Shown: positions 1-8,863 of the stretch, piece after piece
Layout of the letters: each line of letters opens with the position of its first letter
How positions within the stretch are numbered: position 1 is the first letter of the stretch
Assembly (NCBI GenBank): GCA_002381185.1
Contig: DFOA01000059.1
Span: forward strand, 102,056 to 164,685
Source of the DNA: Firmicutes bacterium UBA3553
GTDB taxonomy: Bacteria; Bacillota; Clostridia; Tissierellales; Sedimentibacteraceae
DNA: 62,630 nucleotides
Direction of reading: 5' to 3'
Position numbers and translations under genes: made by a program
The notes under the pieces: model-generated
Told to the model about the DNA's origin: nothing
What the model saw: only the letters and a program-made list of their open reading frames with translations
Databases searched by the model: none

Positions 1-99
1 GAAGAAGCACAGCAGAGAATCGTATCTGTCATCAGGCGTTTAGAGGAAGAAGGAGAACTTATTATAGCAAAAAGCGGAAAGGATGATATTATTGTCTAA
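1..99 (+). CDS. fliG: Flagellar motor switch protein FliG, C-terminal end only
   Basis: The first 32 codons read in frame 1 and end at TAA 97-99. The peptide contains AQQRIVSVIRRLEEEGEL and ends in DDIIV, which is the usual close of FliG, the rotor protein that meets MotA. The rest of the gene lies left of the window. Its end overlaps the start of fliH, as is usual for this operon. The identification rests on this short tail plus its place directly before fliH and fliI. Confidence 0.85.
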   Translation, partial: EEAQQRIVSVIRRLEEEGELIIAKSGKDDIIV

Positions 100-871
100 T
101 ATAATCAAGGCTGAATATGTGGTTTTTGATAACAGAATCAATAAACAGGTTAATCAGACAAAGAAACCAGAGCAGCCGGAACCAGAGGTTATAAGTACTC
201 CAAGGGAAGACTTGTATGAAATATACAATCAAAGAGAAATTATCTTAAAAGAAGCAAGCGAGGAAGCTTCAAGAATTGTAAACGCGGCAAAAAGGAATGC
301 CCTGACAGAAATAGCCGAATGTAAAAAAAGAGGCTATGAAGAAGGATATAATGCAGGAATGGAAATAGGAAAAAATAAGGGTTATGCCGAAGGCTATGAA
401 GCTGCCAAAATAAATATTATAGAAGAACTTAATACGAAAAACGAAGTGATACTGAAAGAACTTGCAGATATGATGGAAAAAATAGAGGAAGAAAAAGAAG
501 AAATAATCTCCAGATATGAAAAAGGACTAAGCAAGCTGGCAGTTGATATAGCGGAAAAAATTATAAGGCAGAAAATTGAAACAAATAGCAATGTAATTTC
601 CGGCATAATAAAGAATGTTATTAAGGATTACAGAAATTCCGAATGGATTAAGATATACATTTCAGGCAAGGATGATATCATATCAGTCCAGGCTGACAAA
701 GAGCTGATAAATGAACTTAATAAAATATCAAATGATGTAAAATTTGAAATTTCTGAAGACTTGGAAGAAGGCAGCGTCATAGTGGAAACACCTGACAATG
801 TTGTGGATGCAAGCATAAACACCCAGTTGAAGAATCTTAAAGAGATGGTATTAAGTAAAAATGCAGTATGA
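92..871 (+). CDS. fliH: Flagellar assembly protein FliH
   Basis: FliH is the peripheral stator of the flagellar export ATPase; it binds FliI and holds it at the export gate. The protein is about 260 residues and strongly charged. A coiled-coil middle contains repeated GY-x-x-G-Y style Gly/Tyr motifs (EEGYNAGMEIGKNKGYAEGY, about residues 85-105), followed by the conserved C-terminal domain (LAVDIAEKIIRQKI). I prefer the TTG at 92 (protein begins MSNIIKAEYV), because a GGAAAGGA ribosome site ends 8 bases upstream and family members begin SNIIK; an ATG at 83 is the alternative. The gene overlaps fliG at its start and fliI at its end, so it is translationally coupled. Confidence 0.9.
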   Translation: MSNIIKAEYVVFDNRINKQVNQTKKPEQPEPEVISTPREDLYEIYNQREIILKEASEEASRIVNAAKRNALTEIAECKKRGYEEGYNAGMEIGKNKGYAEGYEAAKINIIEELNTKNEVILKELADMMEKIEEEKEEIISRYEKGLSKLAVDIAEKIIRQKIETNSNVISGIIKNVIKDYRNSEWIKIYISGKDDIISVQADKELINELNKISNDVKFEISEDLEEGSVIVETPDNVVDASINTQLKNLKEMVLSKNAV

Positions 872-2171
872 TGATAAGCTTATAAATATTCAGGAAGCAT
901 TGACAAAAGAAGATTTTTTTACATATATAGGCAAGGTGAAAAGAATATCCGGAATGATGATAGAGGCAACGGGAAGCAGGTATAAAATCGGAGAGCTGTG
1001 TGAAATCGCAACAGATGAACCAGGTAAATACGTGCGAGCCGAGGTTGTGGGTTTCAATGATGGAAGAGTGCTTTTGATGCCATATGAGGATATAAAGGGC
1101 ATAGGGCTTGAAAGCACAGTGAAATCAACCAATAATAAACTTAAAATTCCGGTTGGAGATTTTCTCAAAGGAAGAATAATTAATGCAACCGGACAGCCCA
1201 TTGATGACGGTTGTGAATTTGAAAGTGAAGAGTATTGCTATGTAGACAATGAATATATTAACCCTTTGTCCAGACCAAGGATAGATAGTACCTTAAGTTT
1301 TGGAGTAAAAGCAATAGACGGTCTCTTAACCATAGGCAAGGGTCAGCGTATGGGAATATTTGCAGGCAGCGGTGTGGGAAAAAGCACTCTGTTGGGTATG
1401 GTGGCAAAGAATGTAAAAGCGGACATAAATGTTATTGCACTTGTAGGTGAAAGAGGAAGAGAAGTAAGAGAATTCATAGAAAAAGATCTAGGCGAAGATG
1501 GTCTGAAAAGATCTGTTCTGGTAATAGCGACATCAGATCAGCCTGCAATGCTGAGAGTGAAATGTGCTCTTGTTGCAACAACTATTGCAGAATATTTTAA
1601 GGATAAAGGCAAGGATGTCCTGCTGATGATGGATTCATTAACAAGATTTGCAATGGCTCAGAGAGAAATAGGACTGGCAACAGGAGAGCCGCCCGTATCA
1701 AGAGGATATACGCCTTCAATTTATGCAGAGCTTCCCAGGCTGCTAGAAAGAAGCGGAAACTTCCGGTCAGGTTCCATAACCGGAATTTACACGGTGTTGG
1801 TTGAAGGGGATGATACAAATGAACCCATATCTGATACTGTAAGAGGTATTGTTGACGGACACATTGTATTAACCAGAAAGCTTGCAAATTCAAACCATTA
1901 TCCCGCAATTGACATAAATGCCAGTATATCAAGGTTGATGAATGATATTGCAACAAAAGAACACAATGATAATGCTAAAAAAATCAGAGATATTTTATCT
2001 GTATATTACGCAAATTATGATTTGATTTCTATAGGAGCTTACAAAAAAGGCTCAAACTTAAAATTAGATGAAGCCATAAGCAAAATAGACAAAGTGAATG
2101 ACTTCCTGAAGCAAGGCGTAAATGATAAATATACCTATGAGGATGTATTGAAACTGATGGAAGAAATATAA
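861..2171 (+). CDS. fliI: Flagellum-specific ATPase FliI
   Basis: FliI is the cytoplasmic ATPase of flagellar type III export, related to F1-ATPase beta; it hydrolyses ATP to unload chaperones and feed substrates to the gate. At 436 residues it has the family's normal length. A Walker A motif GSGVGKST lies at residues 169-176, a Walker B strand VLLMMDSLTRFAMAQREI follows near residue 255, and the family signature PPVSRGYTPSIYAELPRLLER is close behind. The start overlaps fliH by 11 bases. No key residue is missing. Confidence 0.97.
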   Translation: MQYDDKLINIQEALTKEDFFTYIGKVKRISGMMIEATGSRYKIGELCEIATDEPGKYVRAEVVGFNDGRVLLMPYEDIKGIGLESTVKSTNNKLKIPVGDFLKGRIINATGQPIDDGCEFESEEYCYVDNEYINPLSRPRIDSTLSFGVKAIDGLLTIGKGQRMGIFAGSGVGKSTLLGMVAKNVKADINVIALVGERGREVREFIEKDLGEDGLKRSVLVIATSDQPAMLRVKCALVATTIAEYFKDKGKDVLLMMDSLTRFAMAQREIGLATGEPPVSRGYTPSIYAELPRLLERSGNFRSGSITGIYTVLVEGDDTNEPISDTVRGIVDGHIVLTRKLANSNHYPAIDINASISRLMNDIATKEHNDNAKKIRDILSVYYANYDLISIGAYKKGSNLKLDEAISKIDKVNDFLKQGVNDKYTYEDVLKLMEEI

Positions 2172-2215
2172 CACAATAATATTCGAAGTACTTAATTGAA
2201 AAAAGGAGGTACAAT

Positions 2216-2668
2216 TTGAAAAAATTTAGGTTTACACTGCAGAAAGTCTTAGAAATTAAAGAACAAATACTGGAAAATTTGAAAATTGAGCTAAGCAGTT
2301 TGAATAATGATTTAAGAAATATTAATGAATCTATAAATAAATTAAAACTTTATTTTTCAGAAACAGACAATGAATTTGTTGATAAGTCGTCCATTTCAAT
2401 ATCAGTAGGAGAATTGGCATACTATAAAATGCTGATGAGCGGTATATTAAAACAAATTGAAAACAAAGAAGAAGCAAGACTGATTGTTTTAAGGAAAATA
2501 GAAGCTAAGAGACAAGAAATTATAAGCATGAATATGGAAATTTCAAGCCTTGAGAAACTGAAAGAAAAGGAATTGGAAAAGTATAACAAGGCATTTGCAA
2601 GAAGCGAGGAAATTTTTATTGAAGAGTTTGTTTCAAACAAAAGCATGACAAAAGGATATGCAATATAA
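2216..2668 (+). CDS. fliJ: Flagellar export chaperone FliJ
   Basis: This 150-residue protein is almost entirely charged alpha helix and is predicted to form the antiparallel coiled coil of FliJ. FliJ inserts into the FliI hexamer like the gamma subunit of F1 and cycles export chaperones. The N-terminal pattern MKKFRFTLQKVLEIKE is typical of FliJ. The start is a TTG, chosen because a perfect AGGAGGT lies 5 bases upstream (2204-2210). The position directly after fliI supports the call, since the sequence family itself is poorly conserved. Confidence 0.88.
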   Translation: MKKFRFTLQKVLEIKEQILENLKIELSSLNNDLRNINESINKLKLYFSETDNEFVDKSSISISVGELAYYKMLMSGILKQIENKEEARLIVLRKIEAKRQEIISMNMEISSLEKLKEKELEKYNKAFARSEEIFIEEFVSNKSMTKGYAI

Positions 2669-2695
2669 ACATTATCATTGAAAGGAGGTGAGAAA

Positions 2696-3835
2696 ATGAA
2701 TTCAAGTGTAAATTTAATCAATATGTTAAGTGGTGTTCCAAACAAGTTGATTCAGAACAATCAGGTTATTAACATGGACAATGGTGCTTTTTTTAAATTG
2801 ATGACAATGTTAAGTGATAAAAATCAAGTCCAGCAATCGCCTCAAATGCCAACTGCTGATGTCTCCGAATTAAATATTATGGATTTAATCGCAGGAAGCA
2901 GCTTTATAAATTCAACTGATGTAAGCAGTGCGGTATTTGACTTTAATGAGGAAGTAAAAAGTTTAAATGAAGATGATAATAAAAAAGACATTAAATTTGA
3001 AACAGCATTAGCAAACTTCATGATGATGTTTAATCATTTGAACCCAGCTAATGAAAAAATCGATAATGAAAAATTGCAGACTGAAGTTATTTCTGCAAAC
3101 AACCTGTCTATGGACTTAAAGAAACCTGATAATTTTAAATATGAGATTCCAAATATGACAGAAAAGGCAGACGCTTCAAAGCAGTTAACAGAAATTGCTC
3201 CGGAAGTAAGTCCTCAAGCTAAAAAATTAGTTGCTGAAATTGAAGGAAAGAAAGACAATCTGAAAAGTGGAATTGATTTTAATTTTAGTTCAGCGTTGGC
3301 ATCAAGAGAGTCATTGGTTCATGCAGAAAATAAAATTATTACCATTTCTGACGAATCATCACAAATCAAGCCACAGGTGTTATCCCAGGTAAGGGATAAG
3401 ATAGCATTTATGGCAGGAGAAGGTTCTGATTCAGGTACCAAGCAAGTAACAATGGAGCTCCACCCTAACAATCTGGGCAAAGTAGATATTAAAATGACAT
3501 TTGAGGACAATAAAATTACTGTTGAAATAAAAGCACTGAATGAGGAAACACAAAAAATATTATCTTCAGGTGCGGGAGAGCTCACTAAAATATTAAACAA
3601 GACAACGGAGTCTTCAATAAATGTTGTAGTAAAAAATTCTGAAATTCACCATGATAACCAAACATATAACTATAATCAGAACAATGAGCAAAGATATGGT
3701 GAGAACTATGACCAGCAGGACGGACATGGCAGACAGAAGAATTATTACTATAAAGAAGATAATAAAGAAAACAGTGATGAAGACAGCATATTTTCGGAGC
3801 TAATCAATTTAAGAAATTTAAAATTACAAGCGTAA
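2696..3835 (+). CDS. fliK: Flagellar hook-length control protein FliK
   Basis: FliK is a secreted molecular ruler that measures hook length and makes FlhB switch export from rod/hook to filament substrates. The 379-residue protein has a low-complexity polar N-terminal two thirds and the compact C-terminal domain (about residues 230-330), including the signature MELHPNNLGKVDIKM. The tail is rich in Asn, Tyr, Asp and Glu. The start at ATG 2696 is set by AAAGGAGGTG at 2681-2690; an in-frame TTG at 2678 lies upstream of that site and is unlikely. A second FliK-like protein is encoded on the minus strand at 25,901-27,331. Confidence 0.9.
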   Translation: MNSSVNLINMLSGVPNKLIQNNQVINMDNGAFFKLMTMLSDKNQVQQSPQMPTADVSELNIMDLIAGSSFINSTDVSSAVFDFNEEVKSLNEDDNKKDIKFETALANFMMMFNHLNPANEKIDNEKLQTEVISANNLSMDLKKPDNFKYEIPNMTEKADASKQLTEIAPEVSPQAKKLVAEIEGKKDNLKSGIDFNFSSALASRESLVHAENKIITISDESSQIKPQVLSQVRDKIAFMAGEGSDSGTKQVTMELHPNNLGKVDIKMTFEDNKITVEIKALNEETQKILSSGAGELTKILNKTTESSINVVVKNSEIHHDNQTYNYNQNNEQRYGENYDQQDGHGRQKNYYYKEDNKENSDEDSIFSELINLRNLKLQA

Positions 3836-3846
3836 GGAGAAAGATC

Positions 3847-4380
3847 TTGGAGATTAATGCTTACAATTCAAGTTATCAGGCAAGCAGCACGAGCAGTGTG
3901 GACAATCTGAAGGTTCAAAAAGAAAATGAAGGCTTAAAGATGCAGGATTTTTTAAACCTGTTGGTTGCACAGATGACAAATCAAGATGCCATGAATCCCA
4001 TGGATAACACGGAATTCATATCACAAATGGCTCAGTTTTCATCCTTGCAGGCAATGTCTGACATGACTGAGATGTCTATGCACGGGCTGGCTACTTCTCT
4101 TATTGGGAAAAATGTTGTGGTTGCAGACTATAATGCTCAGGGAAAATTGGATATTCAAGAAGGTATAGTTCAAAAAGTTACCATGCACAGCGGAGAAATA
4201 AAACTCTATGTAAATGACAAAGAGTATTATTATTCTAATGTAATGGAAATTAAATCCGGTGAAAAGCAGGAAGAAGATCCTATGCTGGAGATACTGGAGG
4301 ATATTTTAGAAGGAATAAACAACCTGAATGATTATTATGCAAATTCAAATGTTCCTTCAACTGGTGAAATACAACAGTAA
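3847..4380 (+). CDS. flgD: Hook assembly scaffold protein FlgD
   Basis: FlgD caps the growing hook so that FlgE subunits can fold and insert, and is discarded when the hook is done. The N-terminal signature LKMQDFLNLLVAQMTNQDAM, followed by PMDNTEFISQMAQFSSL, is diagnostic. The protein (177 residues) is shorter than enteric FlgD: it has the SH3-like part (GKNVVVADYNAQGKL) but little of the tudor/Fn3 insertions. The start is TTG, with AAGGAGA about 6 bases upstream. It sits between fliK and the flagellar-operon orphan, as in other Firmicutes. Confidence 0.93.
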   Translation: MEINAYNSSYQASSTSSVDNLKVQKENEGLKMQDFLNLLVAQMTNQDAMNPMDNTEFISQMAQFSSLQAMSDMTEMSMHGLATSLIGKNVVVADYNAQGKLDIQEGIVQKVTMHSGEIKLYVNDKEYYYSNVMEIKSGEKQEEDPMLEILEDILEGINNLNDYYANSNVPSTGEIQQ

Positions 4381-4392
4381 GCAGGTGGCAAA

Positions 4393-4791
4393 GTGACAGA
4401 TATAAATTTTATTAGAAAAATCAGCAGTTTAAACAACAATATTTATCCCGACACGGCTGTAAAGAGTAACGAAAACATTGGTTCAACCTTTAAAGAGCTG
4501 CTAAATGAAACGATTAAAAAGAATTACAAGGCTGAAAATGAATTAGTTTTCTCAAAGCATGCCAATGAGAGGATAAAAGAAAGAAATATTGATATAAGTG
4601 CGGATGTGACAGAAAAGCTGAATGAGGCAGCAGAGCAGGCAAAGGATAAAGGGTTGAAGAATGTGCTTGTGATGATTGAAAACCAAGCTTTTATAATCAG
4701 CACAATGAACAACAAGGTTATAACTGCCGTAAACAGCAGTGAATTAAAAGAAAACATATTTACCAATATCGATGGAGCTGTAATAAAATAG
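4393..4791 (+). CDS. Flagellar operon protein, TIGR02530-type
   Basis: This 132-residue protein belongs to a small family found only between flgD and flgE in Gram-positive and some other flagellar operons. The conserved part is FSKHANERIKERNI followed by LVMIENQAFIISTMNNKVITAV near the C-terminus. Its function is not established; the location suggests a role in hook assembly or as a small export factor. It starts at GTG with an AGGTGG site 4 bases upstream. It has no signal peptide or membrane segment. Confidence 0.85.
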   Translation: MTDINFIRKISSLNNNIYPDTAVKSNENIGSTFKELLNETIKKNYKAENELVFSKHANERIKERNIDISADVTEKLNEAAEQAKDKGLKNVLVMIENQAFIISTMNNKVITAVNSSELKENIFTNIDGAVIK

Positions 4792-4835
4792 CCGGTCCTT
4801 TTAGGAGGCTAAAGTCCGGATTTCTTGATGGACTT
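4792..4835 (+). promoter_or_regulatory. Overlapping alternative hairpins upstream of flgE
   Basis: Two stems share bases. CCGG 4792-4795 can pair with CCGG 4816-4819 (with part of the inner U-rich and A-rich arms). AAGTCC 4812-4817 can instead pair with GGACTT 4830-4835. Both use the same middle segment, so only one can form at a time. The leader lies between the TIGR02530 gene and flgE. This is sequence inspection only; no folding energy was calculated. Confidence 0.3.
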
Positions 4836-4870
4836 GAACAGCTAAAAAAATAAAAGGAGAATAAATTATT

Positions 4871-5752
4871 ATGATGAAAGCACTTTATTCTGGTGTTTCA
4901 GGAATGAGAAGCCACCAGACAAAAATGGATGTAATAGGTAACAATATAGCTAACGTAAATACATATGGTTTTAAAACACAAAGAGCGACATTCAGAGATG
5001 TGTATTATCAGACATTAAAAAACCCAGGTGCACCCGGAGATGACAGAGGCGGTACAAATGCATCACAGGTAGGATATGGTGCACAAATCGGTTCAATAGA
5101 TACAATTCACACAATTTCAGGATATTCTCCTACCAGTAAAGGAACGGACATATATATAAATGGCGATGGGTATCTTGCGGTAAAAAATTCAAGCGGTGAA
5201 ACTCTTTATACAAGGTTGGGAGCTCTTAACTTTGATGAAAGCGGGAATTTGGTTGATGTTAATGGCTCGCGTGTAGTCGGGTGGGATAATGAAGGATCCA
5301 ATGCTATAAAAACTAAGACCGAAGATGGAAATACGGTAATAGATTTGGAGAATACCTTAAAAACTGATCCTGATGTGATTTCAATTAAAGACTATGATAA
5401 ATACAATAACATAACAATTAACAGCGACGGTACCATAACAGCGGTGGATGAAAATGATAAGATTGTTACAATAGGCGCTATACCTGTTTTTAAAATACCA
5501 AACCAAGACGCATTGGTATTAGAAGGCAACTCTTATTACTCATCAGGAAACAATGCGGGAACACCGATAATAAATATACCAGGTGCCGGAGGTACGGGAG
5601 CTTTAGTTACAGGCGGCCTTGAAATGTCAAATGTAGATTTGGCTAATGAATTTTCCGATATGATAATAACCCAAAGAGGGTTCCAGGCCAATACAAAAAT
5701 AATTTCGGTAGTAGACCAGATGCTTGAAGAATTGGTTAATCTGAAAAGATAA
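4871..5752 (+). CDS. flgE: Flagellar hook protein FlgE (short form)
   Basis: FlgE forms the universal joint (hook) between motor and filament. The N-terminus MMKALYSGVSGMRSHQTKMD with GNNIANVNTYGFK is the rod/hook family signature, and the C-terminus SNVDLANEFSDMIITQRGFQANTKII is the matching helix; the two pair as a coiled coil. At 293 residues it lacks the large D2 domain of enteric FlgE and resembles the short hook proteins of Firmicutes. AAAAGGAGA at 4852-4860 sets the start. Being downstream of flgD argues for FlgE rather than FlgG. Confidence 0.92.
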   Translation: MMKALYSGVSGMRSHQTKMDVIGNNIANVNTYGFKTQRATFRDVYYQTLKNPGAPGDDRGGTNASQVGYGAQIGSIDTIHTISGYSPTSKGTDIYINGDGYLAVKNSSGETLYTRLGALNFDESGNLVDVNGSRVVGWDNEGSNAIKTKTEDGNTVIDLENTLKTDPDVISIKDYDKYNNITINSDGTITAVDENDKIVTIGAIPVFKIPNQDALVLEGNSYYSSGNNAGTPIINIPGAGGTGALVTGGLEMSNVDLANEFSDMIITQRGFQANTKIISVVDQMLEELVNLKR

Positions 5753-5937
5753 AAAGCAATAGAAATGCAATGCAGAGCTGTGGATGAGCAGTAGAAAAAC
5801 AATTGCTCAAGTGCTTATCCATCGCTCAAGCCATTGCTTAATCCATCATAAATCAATGGCTGATAGAAGCATTAACTATGCTCACAAGAATTTGTGAATA
5901 TAATTAATACTTTTATTTGCAAACATAGGAGGGTTAT
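5753..5937. repeat. Intergenic imperfect inverted/tandem repeats between flgE and flbD
   Basis: This 185-base gap is the longest in the first part of the operon. It contains repeated GCTCAAG/GCTTA-x-CCATC units on one side and related units in opposite orientation on the other, so the strand can fold back (for example TGAGCA near 5786 with TGCTCA near 5810). At 5882-5897 there is a perfect 16-base palindrome TCACAA-GAAT-TTGTGA. The region may terminate or process the transcript, or carry an operator. Confidence 0.45.
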
Positions 5938-6135
5938 ATGATAGAAGTTGTGGGCATTAATGGAGAAGAATTTTTAATCAATGCGGCATTAATAGAAAAA
6001 ATAGAATTTATTCCGGAAACAAAAATTACTTTGACAACCGGAAAGTATTACTTGGTTAAAGATACAAAAGAAGAAATTGTAAATAGAATTATAGAATACA
6101 ATCAAAAAATTATAAGAGGCATAACTGCTGAATAA
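5938..6135 (+). CDS. flbD: Flagellar protein FlbD/SwrD
   Basis: This 65-residue protein begins MIEVVGINGEEFLINAALIE and continues with TKITLTTGKYYLVKDTKEEIV, the full pattern of the small FlbD family. In Bacillus subtilis the homologue SwrD raises motor torque and is needed for swarming; it is thought to act on the stator. It lies just before motA-motB, which agrees with that role. The ribosome site ATAGGAGGG is close to the ATG. Confidence 0.92.
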   Translation: MIEVVGINGEEFLINAALIEKIEFIPETKITLTTGKYYLVKDTKEEIVNRIIEYNQKIIRGITAE

Positions 6136-6149
6136 CGAAGAGGTGTTAC

Positions 6150-7001
6150 ATGAATATATCATTTATAATAGGGCTGCTGGCAGGGTTTGGATTGGTAGTT
6201 TACGGAATTTTAACGAGCGGTTCAAGTACTTCGCAGGTTATGTCGAGTTTTGTCGATTTGCCGAGCGTGTATATAACATTTGGAGGTGCTATTGCAGCTA
6301 CAATAATGTCAGTCCCGGTTAAATATTTAAAAGACGTGCCCCAAAATATGAAAGTTCTTATGAAGAGAGAAAAGATAAATCTCAATCTGTACATAGATGC
6401 TATAGAAGAACTTGCCAAGGAAGCACGATTAAAAGGTTTACTGGTTTTGGAAGAAAAGATAAATACCTTGGAATTAAAGGATGAATTTTTAAAGTATTGT
6501 GTCATGCTCATAGTGGATGCTATTGAACCGACTAAAGTACGCGCACAAATCGAAAATGAAATAGACTGTATTGAAGCACGTCATGCATCCGCATGGAAGG
6601 TATTTGACACTCTCGGTTCCTTCGGACCGGCATTTGGTATGTTAGGCACATTAATAGGACTTATAAATATGCTGGCAAACATGGATACTGCACAAGGTGC
6701 CGATTCACTTGGAAAGGGTATGTCAGTTGCGCTTGTTACTACATTTTATGGCTCAGTTCTTTCAAACATGATTTGTGCACCCATATCAAACAGGCTAAAA
6801 GCAAAGCATGACGAAGAAATGATTACCAAGGAATTGATAATGGAAGGTGTTTTGTCAATTCAATCGGGAGAAAACCCTAAATACATAAGAGAAAAATTAA
6901 ATTCATATATAACATATCAAGAAAGAGGCTCTGAAGTACAAGGTGATGGAGAAAAGAAAGGTAAAAAATCTAAAAAAGGCAGAAAAGAAGCGAATGCTTA
7001 A
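6150..7001 (+). CDS. motA: Flagellar stator protein MotA
   Basis: MotA forms, with MotB, the ion-driven stator that turns the rotor. The 283-residue protein has two N-terminal membrane helices (about 5-22 and 33-53), a cytoplasmic loop, and two further helices around GSFGPAFGMLGTLIGLINM and VALVTTFYGSVLSNMI. These carry the conserved prolines and channel glycines. The C-terminus is a lysine-rich tail. It is 14 bases after flbD and followed by motB. Proton versus sodium coupling cannot be decided from the sequence. Confidence 0.95.
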   Translation: MNISFIIGLLAGFGLVVYGILTSGSSTSQVMSSFVDLPSVYITFGGAIAATIMSVPVKYLKDVPQNMKVLMKREKINLNLYIDAIEELAKEARLKGLLVLEEKINTLELKDEFLKYCVMLIVDAIEPTKVRAQIENEIDCIEARHASAWKVFDTLGSFGPAFGMLGTLIGLINMLANMDTAQGADSLGKGMSVALVTTFYGSVLSNMICAPISNRLKAKHDEEMITKELIMEGVLSIQSGENPKYIREKLNSYITYQERGSEVQGDGEKKGKKSKKGRKEANA

Positions 7002-7024
7002 ATATAAAATAAGTAGGGAGTATT

Positions 7025-7837
7025 ATGGCTAGGAAAAAAAGAGAATCAGGCGGGGGCGGTGCCAGCTGGCTGGAAACATACAGCGATATGGTGACATTGC
7101 TGCTGACATTTTTCATATTGCTTTATGCAATGTCAACGGTGGATGCTCAGAAATATGCTGCAATAGTAGCAGCATTTTCAAAGGAAATGAATCCTGAGGT
7201 CTACTATTCTCAAGGTTCTCCGTCAGACTCAGAGGGGGACTCTGAAGCATTGGAATTAAATGATGAACCAATAGAATTAGACGAAAACCAATTGGATCAA
7301 TTATATACCTTATTAAAACAGTATGTTGATGAAAATGATTTAACCGGCCAGGTTGAAGTGAATAAAAGTGAAGAATATGTTTTTATCAGATTTTCTGATT
7401 CGGTTACATTCAGGGGATACAGCGATATTTTAGAAGAAAGCGGCAGACAAATTCTGGATGTACTTGCTGAAGGTTTGAAATTGGTAGATGAATACGTTGA
7501 AGAAGTTATAATTGCAGGGCATACTGCGGAAGTGGCATATGACAAAACGGACATAGACCGTTCATTGTCCACCGACAGAGCCAATGTGGTTTTAAGGTAT
7601 TTAGAGGAAAAAGATGTTATAAGTCCTGCCAAGTATCTGGCTATCGGTTACGGTCTATACAGTCCCATAGCAGACAACAGTACTCCTGAAGGAAGGGCTA
7701 AGAATAGAAGAGTTGAAATATACATAAGCAGAAAAGGGTATCCCATAAGTTATACAAAAATTATTCAGGATACAATAAATAATGAAAACTCAGGTAATGA
7801 AAATATAGAATACCAAAGCAATAAGTATATAAAATAG
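7025..7837 (+). CDS. motB: Flagellar stator protein MotB
   Basis: MotB anchors the stator to peptidoglycan and carries the ion-binding aspartate. One membrane helix at about residues 20-40 contains that aspartate, D21, in YSDMVTLLLTFF. After a short acidic linker comes the OmpA-like peptidoglycan-binding domain (IAGHTAEVAYDKTDID then LSTDRANVVLRYL and GRAKNRRVEI). At 270 residues it is a normal MotB. The next gene is fliM; the fliL gene that usually stands here is absent. Confidence 0.95.
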   Translation: MARKKRESGGGGASWLETYSDMVTLLLTFFILLYAMSTVDAQKYAAIVAAFSKEMNPEVYYSQGSPSDSEGDSEALELNDEPIELDENQLDQLYTLLKQYVDENDLTGQVEVNKSEEYVFIRFSDSVTFRGYSDILEESGRQILDVLAEGLKLVDEYVEEVIIAGHTAEVAYDKTDIDRSLSTDRANVVLRYLEEKDVISPAKYLAIGYGLYSPIADNSTPEGRAKNRRVEIYISRKGYPISYTKIIQDTINNENSGNENIEYQSNKYIK

Positions 7838-7863
7838 CAAAAATTATGGAATGAGGGCAATAT

Positions 7864-8850
7864 ATGGCAGAAATATTATCACAGAGCCAGATAGATGAAC
7901 TGCTTAACAATTTAAGCAGCGGTGACGTAAATATACAAGAGCTTGAAGTAAATGAGAAAAAAATCAAAGAATATGACTTCAGAAGTCCTAAAAAAATAAC
8001 TAAAGAAACCATAAAATTGCTAAAAGGTATTTATGAAAATTACTGTAGAATGCTCACATCACGACTGACATCAATTCTGAGGCTCATGTGTGATGTTACT
8101 GTTGAGCAAGTGGAAGAAAGCATATTTCACGAATACAACAATGCATTGGATGATTATGTTTTAATGGGACTTATTGATGTAAAATATTCTGATAAGACAA
8201 TGTCTGAAAACCAGATATTAATGGAAATGTCAAAGCCTTTGTCATTTGTTATTATAGACAGGCTTCTGGGAGGCAGCGGCGAAGAATATGAACATATAAG
8301 GGATTATACTGATATTGAATTATCGTTGCTTAATAATCTGCTTAAACAGCTTGTGAAATTAATGGGAACCACATGGGAAACCACATTGGAAATTGAAACC
8401 GAACTTTCAAAGATTGAAACAAATTCAAGGTTTATTCAATCAATTAATTACAATGACACTGTTGTTATAATTGTCTTGAATGTAACATTAAATCAAACAA
8501 GCGGGAAAATAACCATATGTGTGCCGTCAGGGATTTTGGACGAAATATTCAAAAGATCACATTCAATCTCCAGAAATAGCAATAAAAAGTCTGATCAGAG
8601 CATTGAAGAACAAAAAACTGTAATCATGAATTCTTTAAAATCCTCTAAACTCATGATAACAGGCGTGCTTGGCAAAGCCCAGGCAACACTTTATGACGTG
8701 GTCAATATGCAGGTGGGAGATTTAATAATATTAGATAAAAATATGAATTCGAACATTGACATCCATGTAGATGGAGAAAAGTGGTTTGAAGGAAAATGGG
8801 GAACAAAGAAAAATAAGGGTGTATTAAAAGTTAACAAAATTACACATTAA
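7864..8850 (+). CDS. fliM: Flagellar motor switch protein FliM
   Basis: FliM is the switch-complex C-ring protein that receives phosphorylated CheY. Its first residues, LSQSQIDELLNNLSSGD, form the classical N-terminal CheY-P-binding peptide. The middle (about 40-230) is the CheC-like domain that contacts FliG, and the end (about 245-320; ATLYDVVNMQVGDLIILDK) is the SPOA domain that packs with FliY. The length of 328 residues is typical. It lies 13 bases ahead of fliY. Confidence 0.96.
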   Translation: MAEILSQSQIDELLNNLSSGDVNIQELEVNEKKIKEYDFRSPKKITKETIKLLKGIYENYCRMLTSRLTSILRLMCDVTVEQVEESIFHEYNNALDDYVLMGLIDVKYSDKTMSENQILMEMSKPLSFVIIDRLLGGSGEEYEHIRDYTDIELSLLNNLLKQLVKLMGTTWETTLEIETELSKIETNSRFIQSINYNDTVVIIVLNVTLNQTSGKITICVPSGILDEIFKRSHSISRNSNKKSDQSIEEQKTVIMNSLKSSKLMITGVLGKAQATLYDVVNMQVGDLIILDKNMNSNIDIHVDGEKWFEGKWGTKKNKGVLKVNKITH

Positions 8851-8863
8851 TGAGGAGCTATCT

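Noticed and set aside
4792..4870. Leader considered as a c-di-GMP riboswitch
   Set aside because: The conserved core and tetraloop-receptor sequences of the known classes are not present.
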